Shown: piece after piece, positions 25,354 through 35,056 of the stretch
How the letters are laid out: every line of letters begins with the position of its first letter
How positions within the stretch are numbered: the first letter of the stretch is position 1
Notes under the pieces: model-generated
Told to the model about the DNA's origin: nothing
The model's database searches: none
What the model saw: only the letters and a program-made list of their open reading frames with translations
Position numbers and translations under genes: made by a program
NCBI GenBank assembly: GCA_024235315.1
Contig: JACKMP010000008.1
Span: forward strand, 1-64,000
Origin: Chromatiaceae bacterium
Lineage (GTDB): Bacteria > Pseudomonadota > Gammaproteobacteria > Chromatiales > Chromatiaceae
Direction: 5' to 3'
DNA: 64,000 bases

Positions 25354-28300
25354 TGTCCCTCTACCGTTCGCTGCTGCGCAATCATGTGCTGGCCAACCTG
25401 ACTTTCGTGCTGGTGATGGTCGTTGGTGTTCTGTCGTACCTGGCATTACCGCGACAGCAGGACCCGACGATCAACTTCAACTGGATCATCATCACCACGG
25501 TTCTGCCCGGCGCCTCCGCCAGCGACGTCGAGAAAAAGGTCACTGACCCGATCGAAGACGCACTGCGCAAGGTGCAGGACGTCAAGTTCATGTCGTCCAA
25601 CAGCCGCGAATCGGTCTCCAGCGTGCTGGTGCGCTTCGAGGACATCGACGAGCGTACATTCGACAAGCGCATCTCCGACCTGCGCCGGGAGATCCAGAAC
25701 AAGCAGGACGAACTGCCGGACGCGGCCGAGGACTCGGAGATCCTCGAAATCACCAGTGCCAACGGCTTCCCTTCCGCCACCATTGCGGTGGTCGGCCAGG
25801 GCATGGACGAAAACCTGCGGCGCCAGGCACGCACCGTGCGCGAGGCGCTGGAGCGGCTCGACGGCGTCGACCGGGTGGATGCGATCGGGCTGCCCGACCC
25901 CGAACTGCAGGTACGCTTCGCACCGAGCACGCTGGAGAACCTGCGCCTGACGCCGGGGCAGGTCGCCGATACCGTATCCGCGTTCTTTCAGGATGTCGCC
26001 GCCGGCGATGCGCGCCTTGGCAGTCAGAACTGGCTGATCCGCCTGGTCGGTTCGGATGCGGATCCCAACGGCCTTGCCGCACGCACGATCGTCGGCGCCG
26101 GCAGCGAGATCACCCTGGGCGATGTCGCACGCATCGAGCGGGCGCGCGCCGACCCGGGCCAGCTGACCACCTACGAAGACCGGCCGGCAGTCCTGTTGGC
26201 GGTGGTCAAACAGGCCGACGTCAACACCATCGACCTGGTCGAGCGTCTCAAGGTCTACCTGGCGCAGCGCAACGGCTACGTGGACACCACCGGCGTCGAA
26301 CTGGTGCTGATCGACGACCAGACGCTGACCACCCGCAATGCGATCCGCCTGATGCAGAACAACGCCCTGATCGGGCTGGTGCTGGTGCTTGTGGTGACCT
26401 GGCTGTTTCTCGGCTCGCGCATCGCCCTGCTGACCTCGATCGGTATCCCATTCGTCCTCGCCGGCACCTTCTGGGTGCTGTCGGGCACCGGCGAGACGCT
26501 CAACGTGATGGTGCTGCTCGGCGTGGTGATCGTGCTCGGGATGCTGGTCGATGATGCCGTCGTGGTGGTCGAAGGCATCTACTATCGCCTGCGCCACGGC
26601 GCCGACGCGATGACGGCCGCAATCGCGGCGCTGCGGGAGGTGGCCGCACCGGTCACCGCGGCAGTGCTCACCACGATCGCGGCATTCGGTCCGCTGATCC
26701 TGCTACCCGGCATCCTCGGCGATTTCATGCGGGTGGTGCCCACCGTGGTGATCCTGGCGCTCAGCCTGTCACTGCTCGAGGCTTTCTGGATGTTGCCGAC
26801 CCACGTCGTCGCGCTCGATGTCAGCTTCAGCAATCCGTCCCGCGTGCAACGTTACCGCGAGCGCATGACACATTGGATCCAGGTACGCTATGTCCGTCTG
26901 CTGGTCAAGGCGTTGCGTCACCGCTGGCTCACCCTGACGCTGGTCGTCGGCTTGTTCGTCGGTGCCGTCGGCACATTGGCGGCGGGCCTGGTGCGTATGG
27001 ATTTCTTTGCTGCCGACACCATCCGGCTGTATTACGTCAACGTCGAGATGCCGCCGGAAACACCGCTGCCACTCACGCTGGCGAAGGTCCAGGAGGTCGA
27101 GCGGATCGCGCGCGCCGATGCGCGCGACGGTGAGGTGCGTGCGATCCTCAGCTACGCGGGCAGCATGTTCACCGAGACCGAGCAGCGCCTCGGCGACCAC
27201 CTGGGCCAGATCCTGGTCGGCCTGAACCCGCAGGCGCCCGGCCTGCGCTCGGTAGAGGAGATGATGGAGAGCATCCGCAGTCCGGTACTCGCCGTACCCG
27301 GCCCATTGCGTGTCTCGTTTCTGCGCCTGACCGGCGGCCCGCCAACCGCCAAGCCGATCAGCATCAAAGTACGCGGAGATGCCTACGCGGAGATTCGCGC
27401 GGCCGCCGATCAGCTCAAGGAAATCATGCGCGGCACGGCCGGACTGAAGGACATCGAGGACGATGCGGACAAGGGCCGATCCGAGCTGGTACTGGAGTTC
27501 GACACCGATGCGATCACGCGTACCGGGCTGAATCCGGGCGAGATCGGTCGCACCCTGATGCTGCTGGTCGACGGCCTGGTGGTCGCCGATATGCGTGACG
27601 CCGGTGAGAAACTCGAGGTACGGGTGCAGGCGGCCGACGCGGACTACCAGGATATCGCCGATATTCTGCAGTTCCGTATGCCGCTGCACGACGGTGGCGG
27701 CATTGCCCTCGCCGATCTCGCCAAGGTCAGCCGCAGGCAGGGCCTGGGCAATATCCGCCATTACAACTTCCGGCGTGCGATCACGGTGGAGGCGGACATC
27801 GACGAGAAACAGATCGACACCGTGACCGCGAACGCCCGGGTGCTGGAGGAATGGGAAAGATACCGTGTGCAATACCCGTCGATCGACCTCGACTTTTCCG
27901 GTGAACTCGACGACATCAAGGAGAGCCTGGACGCAATCCTGATCCTGTTCGTGTTTGGTATCGGCGTGATGTACGCGATCCTTGGCACACAGTTTCAGAG
28001 CTACTGGCAGCCGTTCATGATCCTGTCAACCATCATCATGGCGTTCACGGGTGTCACCTATGGTCTCCTGGTCTCGGGCAATCCACTGAGCCTGTACAGC
28101 CTGTATGGCGTGGTCGCCCTCGCCGGTATCGCGGTGAATGCCGCGATCGTGCTGATCTCGGCGGGCAATCAGCGCCTGGCCGCCGGCATGACGGTGCTGC
28201 ATGCGACCATCTACGCCGCGCGTCGCCGAGTGATCCCGATCCTGATCACCTCGCTGACCACAATCGCCGGCCTGTTCTCGCTGGCCACCGGCCTCGGTGG

Positions 28301-28472
28301 CAAATCACTGGTGTGGGGCCCGGTGGCCACCGCAATTGTCTGGGGGCTGACCTTCTCGACCATCCTCACCTTGATCGTGGTCCCGCTGCTGTACCGCCTG
28401 TTCATGACCCGCAGCAAGGTGGTGCACGCGCGGCGTTCTGCAGTGGGCAAGCTACCACTGCCCCGACACTGA
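25353..28472 (+). CDS. RND-family efflux pump permease
   Basis: A 1039-residue proton-driven pump of the AcrB/MdtB type. The first membrane helix (about 8-30) is followed by a large periplasmic loop, helices 2-6 (about 330-490), a second periplasmic loop and helices 8-12 (about 860-1020). The helix-4 motif VIVLGMLVDDAVVVVEG carries the proton-relay Asp pair. The GTG at 25353 overlaps the adaptor stop (TAGTG), so the two genes are translationally coupled. Drug or metal specificity cannot be told from the sequence; the lack of HME motifs favours small organic molecules. Confidence 0.9.
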   Translation: MSLYRSLLRNHVLANLTFVLVMVVGVLSYLALPRQQDPTINFNWIIITTVLPGASASDVEKKVTDPIEDALRKVQDVKFMSSNSRESVSSVLVRFEDIDERTFDKRISDLRREIQNKQDELPDAAEDSEILEITSANGFPSATIAVVGQGMDENLRRQARTVREALERLDGVDRVDAIGLPDPELQVRFAPSTLENLRLTPGQVADTVSAFFQDVAAGDARLGSQNWLIRLVGSDADPNGLAARTIVGAGSEITLGDVARIERARADPGQLTTYEDRPAVLLAVVKQADVNTIDLVERLKVYLAQRNGYVDTTGVELVLIDDQTLTTRNAIRLMQNNALIGLVLVLVVTWLFLGSRIALLTSIGIPFVLAGTFWVLSGTGETLNVMVLLGVVIVLGMLVDDAVVVVEGIYYRLRHGADAMTAAIAALREVAAPVTAAVLTTIAAFGPLILLPGILGDFMRVVPTVVILALSLSLLEAFWMLPTHVVALDVSFSNPSRVQRYRERMTHWIQVRYVRLLVKALRHRWLTLTLVVGLFVGAVGTLAAGLVRMDFFAADTIRLYYVNVEMPPETPLPLTLAKVQEVERIARADARDGEVRAILSYAGSMFTETEQRLGDHLGQILVGLNPQAPGLRSVEEMMESIRSPVLAVPGPLRVSFLRLTGGPPTAKPISIKVRGDAYAEIRAAADQLKEIMRGTAGLKDIEDDADKGRSELVLEFDTDAITRTGLNPGEIGRTLMLLVDGLVVADMRDAGEKLEVRVQAADADYQDIADILQFRMPLHDGGGIALADLAKVSRRQGLGNIRHYNFRRAITVEADIDEKQIDTVTANARVLEEWERYRVQYPSIDLDFSGELDDIKESLDAILILFVFGIGVMYAILGTQFQSYWQPFMILSTIIMAFTGVTYGLLVSGNPLSLYSLYGVVALAGIAVNAAIVLISAGNQRLAAGMTVLHATIYAARRRVIPILITSLTTIAGLFSLATGLGGKSLVWGPVATAIVWGLTFSTILTLIVVPLLYRLFMTRSKVVHARRSAVGKLPLPRH

Positions 28473-28628
28473 ACTGACAACCGGACTGCCAAGACCCCGC
28501 CCCCTCGTCCAGCTACGCACCGCCCGCGGCCGACTATATTTATCGCGTAAAGCGCCATATGCGGTTGCCGGTTTCATCGAGGCGCGCACCCCGGGTGCGC
28601 TGCCAATATCACCATGAGATAAGGTGCA

Positions 28629-30173
28629 ATGCAGAACCTGTCGGATCGATTCGGCAACTTCCTGATCACCAGCCTGGAGCTGTTCGCCGCCGCATTCATC
28701 CTGGTGATCGGGGCGATCGTGCTGTGGGCGGTGGTGGCGTACATCCTCGATGTGACGCAGACACGTCATGCGATCCGCCGAAACTACCCGGTCATCGGGC
28801 GCTTCCGCTACTTCTTCGAGCACCTCGGCGAGTTCTTTCGCCAGTATTTTTTCGCCATGGACCGCGAGGAGCTGCCGTTCAACCGCGCCGAGCGTTCCTG
28901 GGTCTATCGCGCCGCCAAGGACGTCAACAACACGGTGGCCTTCGGCTCGACGCGCGACCTGCGGCGCCCGGGCACCGTGCTGTTCGTCAACTGCCCTTTC
29001 CCGACGCTGGGGGAAGACGCCGTGCCACCGCGACCGGTGACCATCGGACCGGGCTGCCGCACCCCCTACACCACCGCATCACTGTTCAACATCTCGGGCA
29101 TGAGCTACGGGGCGATCTCCAAACCGGCGGTACAGGCACTGTCCAGCGGGGCACGCAAGGCCGGCTGCTGGCTGAACACCGGCGAGGGAGGGCTGTCGCC
29201 CTATCACCTGGAGGGTGGCTGTGACATCGTGTTTCAGATCGGCACCGCCAAAAACGGCGTGCGCGATATCGAAGGCAACCTCAATGACGACCGCCTGCGC
29301 GAGATCGCCGCCCACCCGCAGGTGAAGATGTTCGAGATCAAGATGAGCCAGGGGGCCAAGCCGGGCAAGGGCGGCATTCTGCCGGGGGCCAAGGTCACCG
29401 AAGAACTGGCACGGATCCGCGGGGTCAAGGTGGGTGAGGCGGCGATCAGTCCGAATCGTCACCCCGACATCCGCAACAACGGCGACCTGCTCGACATGAT
29501 CGGCCGCGTACGCGAGGTCGGCGGCAGGCCCACCGGCTTCAAGACAGTGATCGGCTCACCCGCCATGCTCGACGACCTGTTCTCGGAGATCTGTCGCCGC
29601 GGATCCGACGCCGCACCGGACTTTATCGTCGTCGACGGAGCCGAAGGCGGCACCGGCGCGGCACCGATGCCACTGATCGATGCGGTCGGGCTGCCACTGC
29701 GCGAGAGCCTGCCGATGGTGGTCGACAAACTGGTCGAATACGGCTTGCGCGAACGTATCAAGGTCATCGCTTCGGGCAAACTGATCAGCCCCGAGGATGT
29801 CGCCTGGGCGCTGTGCATGGGCGCCGACTTCGTCACCAGCGCACGTGGCTTCATGTTTGCGCTCGGCTGCATCCAGGCCCTGCAATGCAACAGGAACACA
29901 TGCCCTACCGGCATCACCACGCACGATGTCAAGCTGCAACGCGGCCTCTACCCGCCGGAAAAGGCCGGGCGCGTCGCCGCCTATGTGCGCAACATGGTCA
30001 ACGAGGTGGGTATCATCGCGCACGCCTGCGGGGTGCGTTCACCCAGCGAGCTCAATCGCAGCCATGCACGGATTGTCCAGGACAACGGGCTGTCGATAGG
30101 CCTGCACCAACTGCACCCGACCCCGCGGGCGCGCGCCGATGGCTGCCCGCCGGCCACGCCGCAACAGGGTTAG
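28629..30173 (+). CDS. membrane-anchored FMN-binding glutamate-synthase-family protein
   Basis: A 514-residue protein with one or two N-terminal membrane helices (about 12-40) and a cytoplasmic domain like the FMN/3Fe-4S synthase domain of GltB. Typical pieces are NISGMSYGAIS, GEGGLSPYH, DGAEGGTGAAP and the cluster motif CIQALQCNRNTCPTGI. There is no amidotransferase domain, and most members of this standalone group have no assigned substrate. AAGGTG lies just before the ATG. The CPA1 antiporter gene starts 6 bases after its stop, so they form an operon. Confidence 0.88.
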   Translation: MQNLSDRFGNFLITSLELFAAAFILVIGAIVLWAVVAYILDVTQTRHAIRRNYPVIGRFRYFFEHLGEFFRQYFFAMDREELPFNRAERSWVYRAAKDVNNTVAFGSTRDLRRPGTVLFVNCPFPTLGEDAVPPRPVTIGPGCRTPYTTASLFNISGMSYGAISKPAVQALSSGARKAGCWLNTGEGGLSPYHLEGGCDIVFQIGTAKNGVRDIEGNLNDDRLREIAAHPQVKMFEIKMSQGAKPGKGGILPGAKVTEELARIRGVKVGEAAISPNRHPDIRNNGDLLDMIGRVREVGGRPTGFKTVIGSPAMLDDLFSEICRRGSDAAPDFIVVDGAEGGTGAAPMPLIDAVGLPLRESLPMVVDKLVEYGLRERIKVIASGKLISPEDVAWALCMGADFVTSARGFMFALGCIQALQCNRNTCPTGITTHDVKLQRGLYPPEKAGRVAAYVRNMVNEVGIIAHACGVRSPSELNRSHARIVQDNGLSIGLHQLHPTPRARADGCPPATPQQG

Positions 30174-30179
30174 GCTGAG

Positions 30180-31412
30180 GTGCCAATCAGTCACACCATC
30201 ATGATGCTCGCCGGGATGTTGATCCTGGCATTGATGCTACGTCCACTGGCGGAACGTTGGCGGATCCCATTTGCCGCATTGCTGGTGCTTACCGGCTTTC
30301 TTGGGTCGGAGATCCTGCTCGCCGCCGACCTTGACACCGGGGTGCGCTACCAGTCGTTTCACGACCTCATCTACTACGTCTTCCTGCCGCTGCTGGTGTT
30401 CGAGGCGGCGTTCAAGATCGACGCCGTGCTGCTGCGGCGCAACCTGTTCGTGATCCTTCTGCTGTCCATCCCTGTGCTGCTGCTGTCGACGACGATCACC
30501 GCATTACTCGTCTACCTCGGCATAGGCCACCCCGAAGGCTTCCCATGGATCGCCGCCCTGCTGACAGGAGCGGTGCTCGCCGCCACCGATGCCTCACCGA
30601 TCACCAGCCGTTTTCCGCGGCTGGGCGTGCCGCGCCGCTTGCGTTTGCTGATGGAGGGCGAAGACCTGTTCAACGACGCAACGGCCATCGTGATCTTCGG
30701 TATCTTCATGTATGTCGCGATGCACCCGGCAGAGGACATCTCATTTGCCGACGCCGCGCTGGCGTTTCTCGCGGTGTTCTTCGGCGGCATATTCATCGGG
30801 CTGTTGGTCGGGCTCGGCTTCCTGCTGCTGTCGCGGCTGTTCGACGACTCGATTCAGCAGGCGCTGGTCACCCTGATCTCAGCCTATACCGCCTACCTGA
30901 TCGCCAACGAGGTACTGCAGGTCTCCGGAGTCATGGCGGTACTGGTGACCGGTTTGATCATGGGGCGTGTGATACACAACGACTTCCAGGACGAGCGCGG
31001 CAGTTTCGTCGACACCTTCTGGAGCTTCAACGTCTATGTGGCAGAGGCGCTGGTATTCCTGCTGATGGGCGTCACAGTGACCCTGGGGATGTTCGAGGAG
31101 CGTTGGCTGGCGATGCTGATCGGCATCATTGCGATACTCGCCGCGCGCGCGGTCGGGGTGTTCGGCACCGTCCCTTTGATCAACCGTCTTCCCTGGGTGG
31201 AGCCTGTCCCGCTGGACTTTCAGCAGGTCCTGGTCACTGGCAGTCTGCGCGGCGCCGTGGTCCTTGCCCTGTGCCTTTCGCTGCCACTGGAACTTTCGTA
31301 CTGGTGGACGATCCAGTCGATCGCCTTCGGGGTGGTAATCTTCAGCCTGTTCGTGCAAGCCCCGTTGGTGGAGCCTCTGCTGCGACGCAGCAGCCTGATC
31401 GGGCGCGAGTAA
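30180..31412 (+). CDS. CPA1-family Na+/H+ antiporter
   Basis: A 410-residue membrane antiporter with about 12 helices. The CPA1 motifs are clear: LTGAVLAATDASPI near residue 130 and MEGEDLFNDATAIV near 155, which contains the conserved ND/Asp ion site. There is no cytoplasmic tail, unlike NhaP-type proteins with C-terminal regulatory domains. It starts with GTG at 30180, six bases after the glutamate-synthase-like gene. The third Na+/H+- or K+/H+-type exchanger of the window. Confidence 0.9.
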   Translation: MPISHTIMMLAGMLILALMLRPLAERWRIPFAALLVLTGFLGSEILLAADLDTGVRYQSFHDLIYYVFLPLLVFEAAFKIDAVLLRRNLFVILLLSIPVLLLSTTITALLVYLGIGHPEGFPWIAALLTGAVLAATDASPITSRFPRLGVPRRLRLLMEGEDLFNDATAIVIFGIFMYVAMHPAEDISFADAALAFLAVFFGGIFIGLLVGLGFLLLSRLFDDSIQQALVTLISAYTAYLIANEVLQVSGVMAVLVTGLIMGRVIHNDFQDERGSFVDTFWSFNVYVAEALVFLLMGVTVTLGMFEERWLAMLIGIIAILAARAVGVFGTVPLINRLPWVEPVPLDFQQVLVTGSLRGAVVLALCLSLPLELSYWWTIQSIAFGVVIFSLFVQAPLVEPLLRRSSLIGRE

Positions 31413-31488
31413 TCGGCGTCATGTGCCATGCCGTTTCCTGCCAAAACGGCGGCGAGCTGGTGATGGGATCGCCGAGAGGTCGCGACTC

Positions 31489-31794
31489 CTACGAGTCGGC
31501 GTTCGGCTCCGACGGCTTATCAGTTTCCGATATGCCCGGCGCCGGATCTTTCTGTTCGTCCTTGAGCCGGCGGTAGACCTCGGCCCCCTTGCGGCGTTGC
31601 GCCTTCAGCACGTCGATCTTCTGCTGCAGGCGCTCACGCGCAGGTTTGCTCCGCGTGTGCTTGAGCTTGTCTTCCAGGTCTTCCTGCTTCTGTTTGAGCG
31701 CCTTGACCGTCTTGCGCAGCTTCTTGAGCTTCGTCTCTTCAGGCGGGCGTTGCAGCAACTTCTGCACCCTGGCGATCAGTTTCATTGTTTTCAT
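31489..31794 (-). CDS. small coiled-coil protein, unknown function
   Basis: A 101-residue, highly charged protein. Residues about 20-75 are predicted to form a coiled coil (LKKLRKTVKALKQKQEDLED), and the tail is acidic and disordered. It has no signal peptide or membrane helix. Its ATG overlaps the stop of the Na+/phosphate cotransporter gene, and GGAG lies upstream, so it is translationally coupled to that transporter. No family recognised. Confidence 0.65.
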   Translation of the reverse strand: MKTMKLIARVQKLLQRPPEETKLKKLRKTVKALKQKQEDLEDKLKHTRSKPARERLQQKIDVLKAQRRKGAEVYRRLKDEQKDPAPGISETDKPSEPNADS

Positions 31795-33629
31795 TGCGAC
31801 GCTTCTCCTTTGACTTCAGTTGGTGTTCTGTCATGGAGATGATCGACCACCTGTTCGACCTCCTCGGGGGTCAGCGACAGCTCCGGCATACCCACGTCGG
31901 CTTTTTCCGACGCGGCCAGCAGACCTTCCGCCATGCTCAGCAGACGCATCATGATCTCGTTGACGTATCGGCTGTCATTCATCAGCGAGGTCGCCATCTG
32001 TGCAGAGATGGCGCCATCGCGGATCAACGAATCGACAACCTTGTGACTGACCCGGTAGCTGTCTGCAATCTCCACTCTAATCGCATCGAGTGACAGCAGC
32101 ACGACAGTGTCCTGGTCTTCGGCACGCAGCGCCGCCAGGTCGCGCAGGAGCTCGCCGATACGCACCCGGAATCTGTTGTATTCCCTGCGAATCGCGGCAT
32201 TGGGCGAGCGCGTATAGCGAACCAGGTTCTTGCGCAGGTGCTTGGTCGATTTGATCGCGGCCACGATATCGACACTGGCCTGCCACAGCCCCTGCATCTT
32301 GGCCGCCTTGTCCTCGGGCATTCTTGCCGCCGATCGCGTGTAGAACAGCATGTTCGCGCTATACAGGTCTTTGATCATCAGCTCGTACTGCTGATCGATA
32401 TCGACCTCGATCACCTCGCCGCGTGGCTCCAGCAACTCGTTGAGGTCCTTGTCGGAGTTGATTTCGGAGCGTCTCAGGTTGACGCCGTGCGCGATTATCG
32501 AGAACGCGTTGTTGAACAGATGCTGGGTCTCGCGCCGCAGTGCCGTCAGCGCCACCTCGGGAAACTCGAGCGAGGCGTCGTTCAGGTAACGCGGCATATC
32601 GTGTGTCCGCCGCTCTCCCTTGAGTATGCGTGTCAATAGAATCACCAGGCGGCCGATCAACGGGGTGAAGATCAGGATGCCGATGCCGTTGAAAAGAGTG
32701 TGAAAGACCGCCAGCTTGAGGGTGTAGTCGTCGGACGGTATACCCACTGCCTGACTCACGGCATCGACGGCACGCACGAAATAATCGATAAGCACAAGGG
32801 CGACCAGACCGGTTCCGAGGTTGAAGATCAGGTGAGCGCCTGCGAGGCGTTTGCCGTCAACTGTCGCGTTCAATGCGCCCAGCACTGCAGTAACCGTTGT
32901 GCCGACGTTGGCACCGATCGCCAGTGCGAGCGCGTTCTCGTAGGTGATCTGCCCCGCACCCAGCGCGGTGATGATCAGCACCAGGGTTGCGTGACTGGAC
33001 TGCATGATCACCGTCGCGAGCGCCCCGAACAGGCTGTACAGCAACAACCCGGCCACACCTCCCAGCGCATAGCGGGTCAGATCAAGGTGATCCGCAAAGC
33101 CGGCGAAGCCCTCCTTCATGTAGTGAATGCCGAGAAACAGGAAGCCCAGGCCGGCCAGGATCCATCCAGCCCCTTTCAGGCCACGATGCCTCTGGAATAT
33201 CAACAGCACGCCGAACACCAGCATCGGCAGCGCATAGGCCGACAGGTTCACCTTCAAGCCGAACCCGGCAACGATCCAGGCACCGGTCGTGGTACCGAGA
33301 TTGGCACCGAAGATGATGCCGATACCCTCCGCCAGACCGATCAGGCCGGCACTGAGGAAGCTGATGGTGATCACCGAAACCAGGGAAGAGGACTGCATCA
33401 CCGTGGTCGTCAGGATACCGAATGTCAGGCTCTTCCAGGTCTTGTCCGTACTTGCGCGCAACAGGCTTTCCAGAGTGCCGCCCGAGAAGGCGCGAAAACC
33501 CTCTTCCATGCACAACATACCGAACAGGAAAATCGCGACGCCGGCGGCGATGTCCTTGAACGTCGGACTGACCCAGAACCCGTAGGCCAGGGTCAGGAAC
33601 ATCACCGGAAGGATCAACCGCCGGTACAT
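31791..33629 (-). CDS. Na+/phosphate cotransporter with PhoU-like domain
   Basis: A 612-residue Na/Pi cotransporter-family protein. The membrane half (about 1-370) contains the two inverted QSS repeats: VMQSSSLVSVITI with NLGTTTGAW, and VIMQSSHATLVLI with NVGTTVTAV. The C-terminal half (about 385-560) is a helical PhoU-like domain. It should import phosphate with sodium. It is downstream of a PPK2 polyphosphate kinase and a small protein, and is followed by a coupled coiled-coil protein; a phosphate/polyphosphate cluster is inferred. Confidence 0.92.
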   Translation of the reverse strand: MYRRLILPVMFLTLAYGFWVSPTFKDIAAGVAIFLFGMLCMEEGFRAFSGGTLESLLRASTDKTWKSLTFGILTTTVMQSSSLVSVITISFLSAGLIGLAEGIGIIFGANLGTTTGAWIVAGFGLKVNLSAYALPMLVFGVLLIFQRHRGLKGAGWILAGLGFLFLGIHYMKEGFAGFADHLDLTRYALGGVAGLLLYSLFGALATVIMQSSHATLVLIITALGAGQITYENALALAIGANVGTTVTAVLGALNATVDGKRLAGAHLIFNLGTGLVALVLIDYFVRAVDAVSQAVGIPSDDYTLKLAVFHTLFNGIGILIFTPLIGRLVILLTRILKGERRTHDMPRYLNDASLEFPEVALTALRRETQHLFNNAFSIIAHGVNLRRSEINSDKDLNELLEPRGEVIEVDIDQQYELMIKDLYSANMLFYTRSAARMPEDKAAKMQGLWQASVDIVAAIKSTKHLRKNLVRYTRSPNAAIRREYNRFRVRIGELLRDLAALRAEDQDTVVLLSLDAIRVEIADSYRVSHKVVDSLIRDGAISAQMATSLMNDSRYVNEIMMRLLSMAEGLLAASEKADVGMPELSLTPEEVEQVVDHLHDRTPTEVKGEASQ

Positions 33630-33695
33630 GATTTCACATGCCGGACACGGCGGGGGTAGAAGGCGGGGTACAGCTCAGACGCACGCGCATGGCAG

Positions 33696-33721
33696 AAAAA
33701 GCGGCCACAGGCGGCTTTTTT
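33696..33721. terminator. hairpin with A and T tracts (bidirectional terminator)
   Basis: AAAAAGCGGCC-aca-GGCGGCTTTTTT forms a near-perfect stem with one G-G mismatch, flanked by A and T runs, between the 78-residue protein and the phosphate cotransporter. It probably separates the two or attenuates read-through. Confidence 0.6.
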
Positions 33722-33773
33722 GGTATCGGTCGCCCCACGGGGCGGGCGGAATCGCCCGTCCCCGAGGTCATGC

Positions 33774-34010
33774 TCAGTCGGGGAGCTTATCGTAGTACTC
33801 GGCGTGGTGGCGCAACTGCTTCGACAGATCAGCAACACGATCGGCGGCGTGCTCGAGCTGCTCCAGCACAGCGGTGCTTATCGCAGCCTCTATCAGCATC
33901 GCCAGCTCGTTACGCTGTTCTTCATTAATACGTGACCTGGCATCGGTATCGAGCAGGTCCATGAAGGCGGTAGCAACCTGTTCCGCATGTTTTTCGTAGT
34001 GTTCGCTCAT
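33774..34010 (-). CDS. small helical protein, unknown function
   Basis: A 78-residue protein, all helical by appearance and rich in Glu, Ala and His, with no signal peptide. AGGAAAGACA precedes the ATG at 34010, a good ribosome site. It follows the PPK2 gene by about 30 bases on the same strand. No family recognised; it may be a partner of the polyphosphate kinase. Confidence 0.65.
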   Translation of the reverse strand: MSEHYEKHAEQVATAFMDLLDTDARSRINEEQRNELAMLIEAAISTAVLEQLEHAADRVADLSKQLRHHAEYYDKLPD

Positions 34011-34041
34011 TGTCTTTCCTGAAGTGATGCTGTCCCGGCGC

Positions 34042-34962
34042 TCAACCCAGCTGGGTGTGCTCGCCATCCTCGTAGATATCGGCGGCCGAACCGACGATCA
34101 GCGGATCGGGCGCACAGGCGATCTTTTCGTCCTTGTTGGCATAGGGGATCGAATGCAACAGATGCCGGATCGCGTTGATGCGCGCGCGCTTCTTGTCGTC
34201 GGATTTGATAACCGTCCACGGTGCGTCGGCGGTATCGGTGTGGAAGAACATTGCCTCCTTGGCCTTGGTGTAGTCATCCCATTTGTCCAGCGAGGCCAGA
34301 TCGATGGGGCTCAGCTTCCACTGTTTGAGCGGATCGTGTTCGCGCGATTTGAAGCGCCTCAGCTGCTCACCGCGGCTGACCGAGAACCAAAGCTTGAACA
34401 GGCGGATCCCGCTGCGTACCAGCATGCGTTCCAGCTCCGGCGTCTGACGCAGGAACTCGAGGTAGTCATTGGATGAACAGAATCCCATCACACGTTCGAC
34501 ACCGGCGCGGTTATACCAGGAACGGTCGAACAGAACGATCTCACCGGCGCTGGGCAGGTGCTGGATGTAGCGCTGGAAATACCACTGCCCCGCTTCCTGT
34601 GGCGAGGGTTTCTCCAGTGCCACAATGCGTGCACCACGTGGGTTGAGATGCTCCATGGTGCGCTTGATCGTCCCCCCCTTACCGGCAGCGTCCCGACCCT
34701 CGAACAGGATCAGAATGCGCTCCCCGGTATCGCGCACCCAGCTTTGCAGCTTCAGCAGTTCGATCTGCAGCTCGAACTTGAAGGCCTCGTAGTCGGCCCG
34801 CCCCAGCTTGGTACTGTACGGGTAGATGTTCCTGCGGAAGAGTTCGCGCCGTGCGTGTTTGTCCAGCTTGCTGAGGTCGCCGTCAAACACCTGCCCCGCA
34901 GGCAGCTTTTCCTCAGTATCGGAATCGTTTGCGCTTTGTATCTTGGCTACTTTTTCATCCAT
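34042..34962 (-). CDS. ppk2: polyphosphate kinase 2 (PPK2)
   Basis: A 306-residue PPK2-family enzyme that transfers phosphate between polyphosphate and nucleoside di- or monophosphates. It has Walker A GRDAAGKGG (89-97), Walker B FDRSWYNRAGVERVMGF and the lid-region motif WKLSPIDLASLDKWDDYTKAKEAMF. This single-domain form is of class I size. GGGGAAGAG precedes the ATG. It heads the phosphate cluster and lies just after ptsP on the same strand. Confidence 0.93.
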   Translation of the reverse strand: MDEKVAKIQSANDSDTEEKLPAGQVFDGDLSKLDKHARRELFRRNIYPYSTKLGRADYEAFKFELQIELLKLQSWVRDTGERILILFEGRDAAGKGGTIKRTMEHLNPRGARIVALEKPSPQEAGQWYFQRYIQHLPSAGEIVLFDRSWYNRAGVERVMGFCSSNDYLEFLRQTPELERMLVRSGIRLFKLWFSVSRGEQLRRFKSREHDPLKQWKLSPIDLASLDKWDDYTKAKEAMFFHTDTADAPWTVIKSDDKKRARINAIRHLLHSIPYANKDEKIACAPDPLIVGSAADIYEDGEHTQLG

Positions 34963-35056
34963 CGCTCTTCCCCGGTAACGTCAACCAAACGACCATTCTG
35001 AGCCCGGGGGGACTCTCCCGGGTTGACGGGCATCAAACGGCGACAGATCCAAAAAC

